7,970 nt of DNA from Salibacteraceae bacterium (GTDB lineage: Bacteria > Bacteroidota > Bacteroidia > Flavobacteriales_G > Salibacteraceae): positions 1 to 7,970 of the forward strand of contig JALRDM010000095.1 in assembly GCA_023262195.1 (NCBI GenBank), in the 5' to 3' direction. Positions 1 through 7,530 of the stretch are shown here, one piece after another. Numbering within the stretch: the stretch's first letter is position 1; each line of letters begins with the position of its first letter. The position numbers and the translations under genes are program-made. Under the pieces are notes generated by a model. That model saw only the letters and a program-made list of their open reading frames with translations. It was not told where the DNA came from and did not search any database.

Positions 1-506
1 CATTAATTGGATTCCTGTTTCTCAATTGGAATCCAGCTAAGATGTTTATGGGTGATACAGGAAGCCAAATGCTTGGCGCTATGCTAGCCGCAGTTGGTAT
101 TACATTCTTTTGGAACAATGATGCCATCATCACAGATCATAGCTGGTATTCGAAATTGGTGATAGTGATGACTGCCTTTGTTATACCCATAGGAGACTCT
201 CTCACCGTTACCATCAACAGACTCAGACGGGGCCAATCGCCTTTTGTTGGTGGTAGAGATCACACAACCCACCACTTATCATACGCAGGGCTCACTGATC
301 GGCAAGTTGCTTATGTGATGATTGGCTTATCTGCCATTTCAGTTTTGCTCATCGCAGGACTTCAATACATTCCAAAACCAAACTTGTCGCTCTACGTGAC
401 TATCTTGTTTATATACTGCATACTTGCAATTGGATTTCTCTTCAGCACCCCACGTTGGAGAAAAGCCAAATCAAGATATCAAACGTTAAACTCTCCGACA
501 GGTTAA
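1..506 (+). CDS. WecA/MraY-type undecaprenyl-phosphate glycosyl-1-phosphate transferase, 3' part
   Basis: This is the C-terminal 167 codons of an integral membrane enzyme that moves a sugar-1-phosphate from a UDP-sugar to undecaprenyl phosphate, the first lipid-linked step of a surface polysaccharide. The frame is open from base 3, so the gene starts outside the window; the ATG at 42 is internal. The hallmark NWNPAKMFMGDTGS (bases 24-65) is the cytoplasmic Asp loop of the family, and GGRDHTTHHL (about 250-279) is the His-rich loop. Two hydrophobic helices follow, then a basic tail. The RRGQSPFVGGRDHTTHH version of the loop resembles WecA/TagO-like enzymes more than true MraY. I cannot tell which sugar is used (GlcNAc is typical) or which polymer is made. 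The stop codon directly abuts the next gene, which suggests co-transcription with a murein-cleaving enzyme. Confidence 0.88.
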   Translation, partial: LIGFLFLNWNPAKMFMGDTGSQMLGAMLAAVGITFFWNNDAIITDHSWYSKLVIVMTAFVIPIGDSLTVTINRLRRGQSPFVGGRDHTTHHLSYAGLTDRQVAYVMIGLSAISVLLIAGLQYIPKPNLSLYVTILFIYCILAIGFLFSTPRWRKAKSRYQTLNSPTG

Positions 507-1517
507 ATGCACCGAACCTCTGCTCTATTGTCCATATTCACCATTACGGTGCTCGTGGCGATGATTTATCTCTTTACAGGCTCAACCAATGAGCAAGCCG
601 AAAGCAATCAGTATAAAAACACGTTCAAGGAAGATTACCGCGTTTACGCCCTCGAATTGCCTCAAAAAATGCAGTTTGCCGATGAGGAAGTGCCCGTATC
701 CTTATTAGATGTGAGAGAAAAACTTGATCGGGAAATGCTGGTAAACACTTATTGGCAGTCTCAGACAATGTTGTTTATTAAACGAAGTAATCGCTGGTTT
801 CCAGTGATCGAGCCTATTCTAGAAGAAGAAGGTGTACCCACCGACTTTAAGTATCTCGCCTTAATAGAGAGTGGATTTGAGCAAGTTGTCAGTCCAGCAG
901 GAGCCACTGGGTTTTGGCAATTAATGAAAGCCTCTGCCCAAGAAAACGGGCTTGAAATAACAGGCCCCATTGATGAGCGCTATAACGTTGAAAAATCAAC
1001 AAGAGCTGCATGTGCATACCTAAAAACAGCTAAAGAACGATTTGGATCTTGGACACTTGCAGCAGCCTCATATAATATGGGAATGGCAGGGTTGAGCCGT
1101 CAATTGGAAAGACAAAAGGCTACCAACTATTATGACCTAGTATTGAACTCAGAAACTTCCAGATACCTATTTAGAATATTCGCAGCAAAAACGATCCTTG
1201 AAAACCCGTCAGACTATGGTTTTACATTTCGCGAGAAGGATCTTTATGCCCCACTCAACTGGAAGGAAATTACCGTAGACTCCACAGTGAATAATCTTGC
1301 CTATTTTGCCTTTGAACAAGGTATAAATTACAAGGCCCTCAAGTTTCTTAACCCTTGGCTGAGAGACAGTTATTTACCTAATAAATACGGCAGAACCTAC
1401 ACCATTAAAATCCCGATTGCTCCTCAATCCGATCTTTTGATTTATGACAAGGAGCAAGTTGCTACTTTCACGCGCCAGAAAAGTGATGAAAGCAAAAACG
1501 AAGGCGCAGAAGATTGA
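507..1517 (+). CDS. Membrane-anchored lytic transglycosylase (SLT/MltD-like catalytic domain)
   Basis: This 336-residue enzyme is predicted to cleave the MurNAc-GlcNAc bond of peptidoglycan from the periplasmic side, forming 1,6-anhydro-MurNAc ends. Residues 5-24 are a hydrophobic segment with no lipobox Cys, so it is an uncleaved anchor or a signal peptide, not a lipoprotein. The SLT domain spans about residues 95-225. The motif ALIESGF places the catalytic Glu at 121; [12 protein letters not shown] (129-140) and AAASYNMG (185-192) are the other two family signatures. About 110 residues follow, ending in a stretch with YTIKIP. I see no LysM repeat, unlike E. coli MltD. The ATG follows the upstream stop with zero spacing, which fixes the start, and the 3' end overlaps the proposed uvrA start by 32 bases. 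Class is clear; cellular role (growth, recycling or envelope assembly) is not. Confidence 0.9.
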   Translation: MHRTSALLSIFTITVLVAMIYLFTGSTNEQAESNQYKNTFKEDYRVYALELPQKMQFADEEVPVSLLDVREKLDREMLVNTYWQSQTMLFIKRSNRWFPVIEPILEEEGVPTDFKYLALIESGFEQVVSPAGATGFWQLMKASAQENGLEITGPIDERYNVEKSTRAACAYLKTAKERFGSWTLAAASYNMGMAGLSRQLERQKATNYYDLVLNSETSRYLFRIFAAKTILENPSDYGFTFREKDLYAPLNWKEITVDSTVNNLAYFAFEQGINYKALKFLNPWLRDSYLPNKYGRTYTIKIPIAPQSDLLIYDKEQVATFTRQKSDESKNEGAED

Positions 1518-4338
1518 GGCATCGGAAGGAAGTATAGAGATTCTCGGAGCACGAGAGCACAACCTCAAAGACATTGATTTAGCTATACCTCGCAACCAGC
1601 TTGTGGTGATTACAGGCTTGAGTGGCAGTGGTAAATCTTCGCTGGCTTTTGATACCATTTACGCAGAAGGGCAAAGGCGCTATATCGAGACCTTTTCTGC
1701 ATACGCTCGACAGTTTATTGGGGGACTTGAGCGTCCTGATGTCGATAAAATCAATGGGTTGAGTCCTGTGATATCGATCGAGCAAAAAACCGTTAACAAA
1801 AACCCACGATCTACTGTGGGTACCATTACAGAGATTTATGATTTCCTGAGACTTCTATATGCAAGAGCGTCTGAGGCATACAGTTATGTCACAGGAGAAA
1901 AAATGGTTCGCTACAGCGATAAGCAAATCATTGATCTCATCACAGAAACATATTTAGGCAAAGAGGTTACACTATTATCTCCTCTAGTGAAGGGTCGAAA
2001 AGGACATTATCGCGAGCTTTTTGAGCAAGTAGCACGCAAGGGTTTTTTAAGAGTTCGCGTTGATGGTAGTATTGAGAAGATCAAACACCGAATGCAGGTT
2101 GATCGCTACAAGACACACGACATTGAAATCGTAATTGATCGACTTCGGGTTGAAAACACAAACGCCAAGCGCTTAAAGCAGTCCATAGAAACTGCTCTCA
2201 AGGAGGGAAAGGGTCAGTTGATGCTCTTAGAGGAAGATGAAAAGACGGTGAAGTTTTATAGCAGATCCTTAATGTGTCCAACCAGTGGCGTTTCGTATGA
2301 TGAGCCTGCTCCAAATATTTTCTCTTTCAACTCACCCTATGGTGCTTGTCGCACGTGCAATGGACTGGGCGAAACACGTGTAGTAGATGTGGAGAAAATC
2401 ATTCCCAACCCAAAGCTTAGCATCAAAAAAGGTGGATTGGCACCTTTGGGTGACTACAAACAGAATTGGATTTTCAAGCAAATTGAAATGGTTGGCGAGA
2501 AATACGGTTTCAAGCTTAATACACCCATTGAAGATATACCTGACGAGGTAATTGACATAGTGCTTTACGGAACCAACGAGCAACTTGAAGTGAAGAGCGA
2601 AACTCTTGGAGTTACCAAATCGCTCAATATTCGATTTGAGGGAGTAGCTAATATTTTGATGGACCAGTTTAAGGATAACAGCAGCAATAGCTACCAAAAA
2701 TGGGCTGGTGCATTTATGAATAAAGTGACATGCCAGGCATGCAACGGTACTCGACTGAAAAAGGAATCGCTTTATTTCAAATTCGATGGGCGGAACATCG
2801 CTGAAATTGCCAGTATGGAAATCAGTGAAATATATGATTGGCTCGAAGGCATTGAAGACCGCTTAACGGATAAGCAACAAACCATTTCTGTAGAGGTACT
2901 TAAAGAAATCCGATCAAGGTTGCAGTTCTTATTAGATGTTGGTATCGAATACCTCACCCTAAACCGATCATCGCGTACACTGAGCGGTGGCGAAGCACAG
3001 CGAATTCGACTGGCTACACAAATTGGTTCACAACTCACCAACGTACTTTACATACTTGACGAACCGAGCATTGGGCTCCACCAGCGTGACAATCATCGAT
3101 TAATAACATCCCTTAAAGAATTAAGAGATATCGGCAATAGTGTAATTGTGGTGGAGCATGATAAAGATATGATGCTTGATGCCGACTATGTGATCGATAT
3201 AGGGCCACGAGCAGGAGTAAATGGTGGTCAGGTAGCAGCAGCGGGCACTCCCAAGGAGCTCTTAAAATCCAACACGCTCACTGCAGATTACCTCGCTGGC
3301 AGGGTGCAAATTGAAGTGCCCAAACGCGTTAGAAAGGGAAATGGCAAAAGCATTGTCTTATCTGGTGCCAACGGTCATAATTTGAAAAATATAGATGTAG
3401 AATTCCCACTTGGCAAACTCATTTGTGTGACTGGAGTATCGGGAAGCGGAAAATCCTCTTTGGTAAATGGTACCCTCTACCCCATTCTACAGCAAAAACT
3501 TTATAATTCGTCAAAGATTCCTTTACCTTATAAGAAGATTACAGGCCTTAAAAATATTGATAAGGTAATTGAGATCGATCAAGCCGCAATCGGAAGGACA
3601 CCTCGATCCAATCCTGCCACCTACACGAATATTTTCACTGAGATTCGCCAATTATTTACCGCATTACCCGAGGCGAAAATTCGTGGATACAAACCAGGTA
3701 GATTCTCATTTAATGTAAAGGGTGGCCGCTGTGAAACTTGCCAAGGCGCTGGGATGAAGACCATCGAAATGAATTTCTTACCCGATGTATATGTCGAGTG
3801 TGAGACTTGCCAAGGCAAACGATATAATCGAGAAACATTGGAGATCCGATATAAGGGCAACTCGATTAACGATGTGTTGGAGATGACAGTTGACAAGGCC
3901 GTATCTTTCTTTGAAAACATTCCATCTATTCACTCCAAAGTAAAAACCCTCCAAGAAGTGGGTTTGGGGTATGTAAAACTTGGGCAACCTTCCACAACAC
4001 TGAGTGGTGGTGAAGCACAGCGAGTTAAGCTCTCTACAGAGTTGGCTAGAAAAAGTACTGGCCGTACGTTGTACATATTGGATGAACCAACCACTGGTCT
4101 TCATTTTGAAGACATCAGAATGCTGCTCGAAGTGCTAAACCGCCTGGTAAATCAAGGAAATACGGTACTCATTATTGAGCATAACTTAGACATAATAAAG
4201 GTGGCTGATCACATTATAGATATTGGACCTGAAGGTGGGCGCGATGGAGGAAATGTAGTGGTCACTGGAAGTCCAAGGCAAGTAATCAAACACACAACAA
4301 GTTATACGGGAAAATTCCTAGCGCCAGAGCTAGATTAG
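1486..4338 (+). CDS. uvrA: Excinuclease ABC subunit A (UvrA)
   Basis: UvrA is the damage-sensing ATPase of nucleotide excision repair. It dimerises, loads UvrB on damaged DNA and then leaves. All parts of the tandem ABC architecture are visible (950-residue numbering): Walker [10 protein letters not shown] with Lys50; first zinc module C264/S267/C288/C291; a CQAC pair at 416-419; signature LSGGEAQR at 499; Walker B with D525-E526; second Walker [10 protein letters not shown] with Lys656; second zinc finger C749/C752/C772/C775; second signature at 839; Walker B with D866-E867. The length is close to the 940 residues of E. coli UvrA. I chose the ATG at 1486; an in-frame ATG at 1444 would add 14 basic residues and overlap the upstream gene further. 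Either way the start lies inside the transglycosylase gene. The first zinc finger has Ser where one Cys is expected; see findings. Identification is certain, the exact start is not. Confidence 0.97.
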   Translation: MKAKTKAQKIEASEGSIEILGAREHNLKDIDLAIPRNQLVVITGLSGSGKSSLAFDTIYAEGQRRYIETFSAYARQFIGGLERPDVDKINGLSPVISIEQKTVNKNPRSTVGTITEIYDFLRLLYARASEAYSYVTGEKMVRYSDKQIIDLITETYLGKEVTLLSPLVKGRKGHYRELFEQVARKGFLRVRVDGSIEKIKHRMQVDRYKTHDIEIVIDRLRVENTNAKRLKQSIETALKEGKGQLMLLEEDEKTVKFYSRSLMCPTSGVSYDEPAPNIFSFNSPYGACRTCNGLGETRVVDVEKIIPNPKLSIKKGGLAPLGDYKQNWIFKQIEMVGEKYGFKLNTPIEDIPDEVIDIVLYGTNEQLEVKSETLGVTKSLNIRFEGVANILMDQFKDNSSNSYQKWAGAFMNKVTCQACNGTRLKKESLYFKFDGRNIAEIASMEISEIYDWLEGIEDRLTDKQQTISVEVLKEIRSRLQFLLDVGIEYLTLNRSSRTLSGGEAQRIRLATQIGSQLTNVLYILDEPSIGLHQRDNHRLITSLKELRDIGNSVIVVEHDKDMMLDADYVIDIGPRAGVNGGQVAAAGTPKELLKSNTLTADYLAGRVQIEVPKRVRKGNGKSIVLSGANGHNLKNIDVEFPLGKLICVTGVSGSGKSSLVNGTLYPILQQKLYNSSKIPLPYKKITGLKNIDKVIEIDQAAIGRTPRSNPATYTNIFTEIRQLFTALPEAKIRGYKPGRFSFNVKGGRCETCQGAGMKTIEMNFLPDVYVECETCQGKRYNRETLEIRYKGNSINDVLEMTVDKAVSFFENIPSIHSKVKTLQEVGLGYVKLGQPSTTLSGGEAQRVKLSTELARKSTGRTLYILDEPTTGLHFEDIRMLLEVLNRLVNQGNTVLIIEHNLDIIKVADHIIDIGPEGGRDGGNVVVTGSPRQVIKHTTSYTGKFLAPELD

Positions 4339-4344
4339 ACGGTC

Positions 4345-4359
4345 AGCACATCGAGTGCT
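4345..4359. terminator. Weak hairpin just after uvrA, possible terminator
   Basis: AGCAC and GTGCT form a 5-bp stem around the loop ATCGA, starting 6 bases after the uvrA stop. No T-run follows on the plus strand (the sequence goes on CCTTATATACC), so it is a poor intrinsic terminator. It also lies just past the stop of the small minus-strand frame at 4362-4466. The position is suggestive; the structure is weak and could be chance. Confidence 0.25.
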
Positions 4360-4361
4360 CC

Positions 4362-4466
4362 TTATATACCAAAATCATCTATTGCATCGCGGTTAAACCC
4401 TGGGGTTAAAACACCACCACTAAACTCCTGATTACTTGCATAAGATTTACCTATTTGATGTATCAT
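4362..4466 (-). other. 34-codon minus-strand reading frame, doubtful
   Basis: The frame starts at the ATG at 4464-4466 and ends at TAA (4362-4364), filling most of the gap between uvrA and the PLP-enzyme gene. It encodes a polar peptide with SGGVLTPGFNRDAIDDFG near its end and no membrane segment or signal peptide. I do not recognise it. An open run of this length is expected by chance fairly often, so it may be nothing, or a remnant of a lost gene. Confidence 0.15.
4391..4410. repeat. Short direct repeat and imperfect palindrome in the uvrA/PLP-enzyme gap
   Basis: GGTTAAA occurs at 4391-4397 and again at 4404-4410, 13 bases start to start. Between them AACCC-TG-GGGTT makes a small imperfect palindrome. 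It lies about 65-80 bases upstream of the PLP-enzyme start, so it could be an operator half-site pair, but it matches no binding site I know. Chance is a real possibility. Confidence 0.2.
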
Positions 4467-4468
4467 TG
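4436..4468 (+). promoter_or_regulatory. Candidate Bacteroidota-type promoter for the PLP enzyme
   Basis: The Bacteroidota housekeeping promoter is usually written TTG, 17-23 bases, TAnnTTTG. Here TTG (4436-4438) is followed after 22 bases by TATCATTG (4461-4468), which has one mismatch. Transcription would then begin at about the ATG at 4474, giving a nearly leaderless message. Both elements are short and common in AT-rich DNA, so this is only a candidate. Confidence 0.22.
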
Positions 4469-4473
4469 GATAA

Positions 4474-5733
4474 ATGAAAAATCAAAAGTTTAAGCATCCG
4501 GAGAGCTTGATGATGTCTCATGGATACGATCCCAAATTAAGTGAGGGCGCCATTAAATGTCCCATATTTCAAACCTCAACCTTTGTATTTGATTCTGCCG
4601 AAGCGGGTAAGGGTTTCTTTGAAATCGCCTATGGTCTGAGAGAAAAAGGACCTACAGAAGAAATGGGACTGATCTACAGCCGTTTGAATAATCCTGACCT
4701 AGAAATACTCGAAAACCGCCTCTGTCTTTGGGATGGAGCGGATGACTGTGCCGTATTTGAAAGCGGCATGAGCGCAATAAGCACCATTATGCTTGAGTTT
4801 CTCTCACCCGGAGACTGTGTGCTTTACAGCAATCCGTTGTATGGAGGTTCTTACCATTTCATCAAAAACGTATTGTGTCGATTTGGTATTGAGGCCATCG
4901 CTTTCAATGCACATGAGCCAGAAAACAAAATCAATGACATCATTGAAAAACACGGTGCTCAAGACAAGGTGAAAATGATCTATATCGAGACCCCTGCAAA
5001 TCCCACCAACCAATTGGTTGATATTGAGGCTTGCCGAAAGGTGGCTGATCGTTTCAGTAAAGATGACCAGCGCGTATTGCTGGCGGTTGACAATACATAT
5101 ATGGGTCCAATTTGGCAACATCCGCTCGCGCACGGGGCTGACTTGGTGGTCTATTCTGCTACTAAGTATATCGGAGGTCATAGTGATGTGATTGCTGGAG
5201 CTGTATTGGGTTCTGCAGAACTTATGACTCGGGTTAAAACCCTACGCACCTTCTTGGGTAATATGGCTGGGCCTTGGACAGGTTGGTTGCTTATGCGAAG
5301 CCTCGAAACACTCAAAGTTCGCATGAATGAACAGGCCCATAATGCCGAGCAAATCGCCAACTATTTACAGGCGCATCCTAAAGTTAAAAAAGTGCACTAT
5401 CTGGGATTTTTAACCGAAAAGGATAATCCCCAGAATTTTGCGGTATATCAGCGTCAACTCAAGTCTGCCGGGGCTATGATTTCATTCGATATTGATGGTG
5501 GTGAAAAAGAGTGTTTTCGTTTTCTCAATTCCTTAAAATTGATAAAACTCGCGGTTAGCCTTGGAAGTACGGAGAGCTTAGCCGAACATCCATCGACCAT
5601 GACCCACTCAGACGTGACTCCTGAGGATAAGGCACTTTATGGTATTTCAGATAGCCTGGTTCGACTATCAATTGGTGTGGAACACTATGAAGACTTAATT
5701 ACCGACATAGGTTCAGCACTTGATGCGGTTTAG
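4474..5733 (+). CDS. Cystathionine gamma-synthase-family PLP-dependent enzyme
   Basis: This 419-residue cytoplasmic enzyme belongs to the Cys/Met-metabolism PLP family (fold type I: cystathionine gamma-synthase, gamma-lyase, methionine gamma-lyase). The cofactor Lys is K231 in YSATKYIGGHSDVIAG; D206 in AVDNTYMGP should contact the pyridine nitrogen; Y68 and R70 in YSRLNNP should bind the phosphate of the neighbouring subunit; Y123 in PLYGGSYHF should stack on the ring. The C-terminal substrate loop reads SLGSTESLAEHPSTMTHS. Gly125 sits where methionine gamma-lyases carry a reactive Cys, which argues against a typical methionine gamma-lyase. About 12-15 extra residues before YSR (FEIAYGLREKGPTEEMG, from residue 49) mark a less-studied subgroup. 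Synthase or lyase activity cannot be decided from sequence. It has its own upstream gap and a convergent downstream neighbour, so it is probably monocistronic. The ATG at 4474 gives the expected N-terminus. Confidence 0.9.
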   Translation: MKNQKFKHPESLMMSHGYDPKLSEGAIKCPIFQTSTFVFDSAEAGKGFFEIAYGLREKGPTEEMGLIYSRLNNPDLEILENRLCLWDGADDCAVFESGMSAISTIMLEFLSPGDCVLYSNPLYGGSYHFIKNVLCRFGIEAIAFNAHEPENKINDIIEKHGAQDKVKMIYIETPANPTNQLVDIEACRKVADRFSKDDQRVLLAVDNTYMGPIWQHPLAHGADLVVYSATKYIGGHSDVIAGAVLGSAELMTRVKTLRTFLGNMAGPWTGWLLMRSLETLKVRMNEQAHNAEQIANYLQAHPKVKKVHYLGFLTEKDNPQNFAVYQRQLKSAGAMISFDIDGGEKECFRFLNSLKLIKLAVSLGSTESLAEHPSTMTHSDVTPEDKALYGISDSLVRLSIGVEHYEDLITDIGSALDAV

Positions 5734-5891
5734 CGGAAAAAGTATCTGTAAATTAAAACCACCGCGCAGAATAGAAACATGAAAATGCTGATGCGGTTGA
5801 TACCGTGCATCATTCTTAAGTTAAAGTTCTTATCGCCTTTTTGAAAAAGCGTGAGCGGATTTAAGTATTTAGCGATTCGTTGAAAAAACAT
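5730..5891 (-). CDS. Small single-helix membrane protein, DUF6728-like
   Basis: A 53-codon frame on the minus strand starts at the ATG at 5889-5891 and ends at TAA (5730-5732); an in-frame stop lies a few codons upstream, so this is the first possible ATG. The protein opens with a short amphipathic part (MFFQRIAKYLNPLTLF), then KNFNLRMMHGINRIS, then one hydrophobic helix (about residues 34-48) ending in RYFFR. From memory, the block N-LR-MHGINRISI-MFLF closely resembles the Bacteroidota-restricted DUF6728 family of about 50-60 residues, whose function is unknown. The topology suggests a cytoplasmic N-terminus and an inner-membrane anchor. It lies 42 bases after coaE on the same strand, so it is probably the last gene of that operon. 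Its stop codon overlaps the stop of the convergent PLP-enzyme gene. Confidence 0.75.
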   Translation of the reverse strand: MFFQRIAKYLNPLTLFQKGDKNFNLRMMHGINRISIFMFLFCAVVLIYRYFFR

Positions 5892-5933
5892 AGTCAAAGA
5901 TTACCAATTTCATTGTATAACTAACTAATGCAA

Positions 5934-6521
5934 TCATTGTTCGCTTAAAAAGATGTCATGCAAGTGCAATACCTGCGGAATCAATGCCATTTGGCCATTG
6001 TTGTCGATCACATAATCTACCCTCGCTTGTAATTCGTCCTGATCCATCTGGTTATTCATTCTTGATATAACTTCTTCACGAGTTTGACCACCACGGCTCA
6101 TGACCCTTTCAATTCGAGTTTCATTGTCTGCAACCACACCAATGATCACATCGCATGATTTATGCGATCCTGACTCAAACATAATTGCCGCTTCCTTGAT
6201 GATGTACTTTTCAGCTCGATATCCATTCAGCCAACTTTCAAAATCTCGACCAACTGCCGGATGAACAATGGCATTCAGCGCAGCAAGTTTTTGTTCATCA
6301 TTAAAAACCAACTTGGCGAGCATAGTTCTGTTTAATTGATCGCCTTGAAATACATCTTCACCAAAGGTTGCCATCAACTGAGACTTCACAAGCGGTTCGA
6401 AATTCATAAGCTGTTTGGCTTGACTATCCGCATCGTAAACATGAATTCCCAAACTTCGAAATACCTTACATACCGTAGTTTTCCCCGAACCAATACCGCC
6501 AGTCAAACCCACTTTCAACAT
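5934..6521 (-). CDS. coaE: Dephospho-CoA kinase
   Basis: CoaE phosphorylates the 3'-hydroxyl of the ribose of dephospho-CoA with ATP, the last step of coenzyme A synthesis, in the cytoplasm. The 195-residue length is normal for the family. The P-loop GLTGGIGSGKTT is at residues 5-16 with Lys14. The Y-D-A-D motif follows at 29-32, NAIVHPAV at 83-90, the lid-region AAIMFESG at 111-118 and SRM-NQ at 153-158, all in the family's order. The start is fixed because the P-loop begins only a few residues in. It follows the YbbR-domain gene by 5 bases, a pairing I know from other Bacteroidota genomes, so the two are surely co-transcribed. An AGGAGG lies only one base before the ATG, too close for normal Shine-Dalgarno use. 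Nothing appears truncated. Confidence 0.96.
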   Translation of the reverse strand: MLKVGLTGGIGSGKTTVCKVFRSLGIHVYDADSQAKQLMNFEPLVKSQLMATFGEDVFQGDQLNRTMLAKLVFNDEQKLAALNAIVHPAVGRDFESWLNGYRAEKYIIKEAAIMFESGSHKSCDVIIGVVADNETRIERVMSRGGQTREEVISRMNNQMDQDELQARVDYVIDNNGQMALIPQVLHLHDIFLSEQ

Positions 6522-6526
6522 TCCTC

Positions 6527-7513
6527 CTATTGTTTTGACACCACTATTTCTACTTGCTTGGGACTTACGCTAACCTCTTGAGCCAAACTCGGCCACCGTT
6601 CCAGCTCAACGGGTAGAATTGGATAGTCCACTTTCCGCTTTTGGTAATCGACTTGAAGTTGAAAATCCGATTGCTCAATTCCATCAAATCTTGATAAAGG
6701 AACTTGTACAGTGACTTCAATGGCGTTTGGAAATGTTAAAAGCTTAAGCGAATCCGGCACATTCAAATGCGTTAACTCGAGCATAAACTTCTTTTCAGTC
6801 AATTGATCTATATCAATGCTTACCAATACAGAATCAGGAAAAACCCTCGCATTGTCGCCCAACTTTTCTAAATCAACCTGTGACTTCACCACTTTCGACT
6901 TATTTAACTCCCCTGCATCGGATTGCCTGGTTGAAACAAAGGACATGGTATCAAGAATTGACAATGGACCAAACACCTCTACCTCCGCTGGACTTGTTGA
7001 AACTGAATCGAGCAGTGTATATCCCTGTTGTATGCTGTAGGTAACCTTTGGCTTTACTGGTAGTGTTCGTGATACTTTTAGATCAAACAGAAACTCGATA
7101 CTATCAGATAACACTCGATTAATACCAATGGGACCTTTTAGACGTTTCTGTAGTTGACTGCTCAGTAGCGCAGGGTCCAGATAACCTCGCTCATAATCTC
7201 CATAAACACTCATCTTGAGATTATCCAAATTAATCGTCATGGTATCCTTGATCAATTCATCATCATGTTGAAGCAAGTCATATCCAGTACCTGTAAGACT
7301 CACAGCCAATTGATCAGGAACATGATTCAATAAAACCTTACTCTGAGGAAAATTCACGTAATTGATTGGTATCAGCACAGTAGTGCTAAAACTCTTGTTT
7401 AAACTAAGCATCAACCATGAGACCAATGCCAATCCGACACAGACCAAGAAAATACTGAGTTTCTTTCGGTCTTTGAAAATTTCGGTTATACTAAAAAATG
7501 AATCCTTGGCCAT
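6527..7513 (-). CDS. YbbR-domain (CdaR-like) membrane-anchored protein
   Basis: This 328-residue protein has a short basic cytoplasmic N-terminus, one membrane helix (about residues 19-37, LSIFLVCVGLALVSWLML) and an extracytoplasmic part built of YbbR-like beta repeats. Repeat-like segments include VPDQLAVSLTGTGYDLL (65-81), SPAEVEVFGPLSILDTM (174-190) and the closing SPKQVEIVVSKQ. In Firmicutes, YbbR/CdaR regulates the diadenylate cyclase CdaA; no cyclase is visible here, so that role is not shown. I chose the ATG at 7513, which leaves 17 bases after the NUDIX stop and puts the helix about 18 residues in, as in relatives. An in-frame ATG at 7576 would add 21 polar residues (349 in total) and overlap the NUDIX end by 46 bases. 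Family call is good; function is unknown. Confidence 0.85.
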   Translation of the reverse strand: MAKDSFFSITEIFKDRKKLSIFLVCVGLALVSWLMLSLNKSFSTTVLIPINYVNFPQSKVLLNHVPDQLAVSLTGTGYDLLQHDDELIKDTMTINLDNLKMSVYGDYERGYLDPALLSSQLQKRLKGPIGINRVLSDSIEFLFDLKVSRTLPVKPKVTYSIQQGYTLLDSVSTSPAEVEVFGPLSILDTMSFVSTRQSDAGELNKSKVVKSQVDLEKLGDNARVFPDSVLVSIDIDQLTEKKFMLELTHLNVPDSLKLLTFPNAIEVTVQVPLSRFDGIEQSDFQLQVDYQKRKVDYPILPVELERWPSLAQEVSVSPKQVEIVVSKQ

Positions 7514-7530
7514 TGGAGCGAATGTATGAT

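Noticed and set aside
2332..2697. 121-codon minus-strand open frame within uvrA
   Set aside because: It lies wholly inside the undamaged uvrA coding sequence and its translation shows no recognisable domain.
4391..4410. AACCC-TG-GGGTT palindrome as an intrinsic terminator
   Set aside because: The loop is too small, the stem has a mismatch, and no T-run follows on either strand.
4804..5181. 125-codon minus-strand open frame within the PLP-enzyme gene
   Set aside because: It is antisense to a well-conserved catalytic region including the path to K231, with no protein features of its own.
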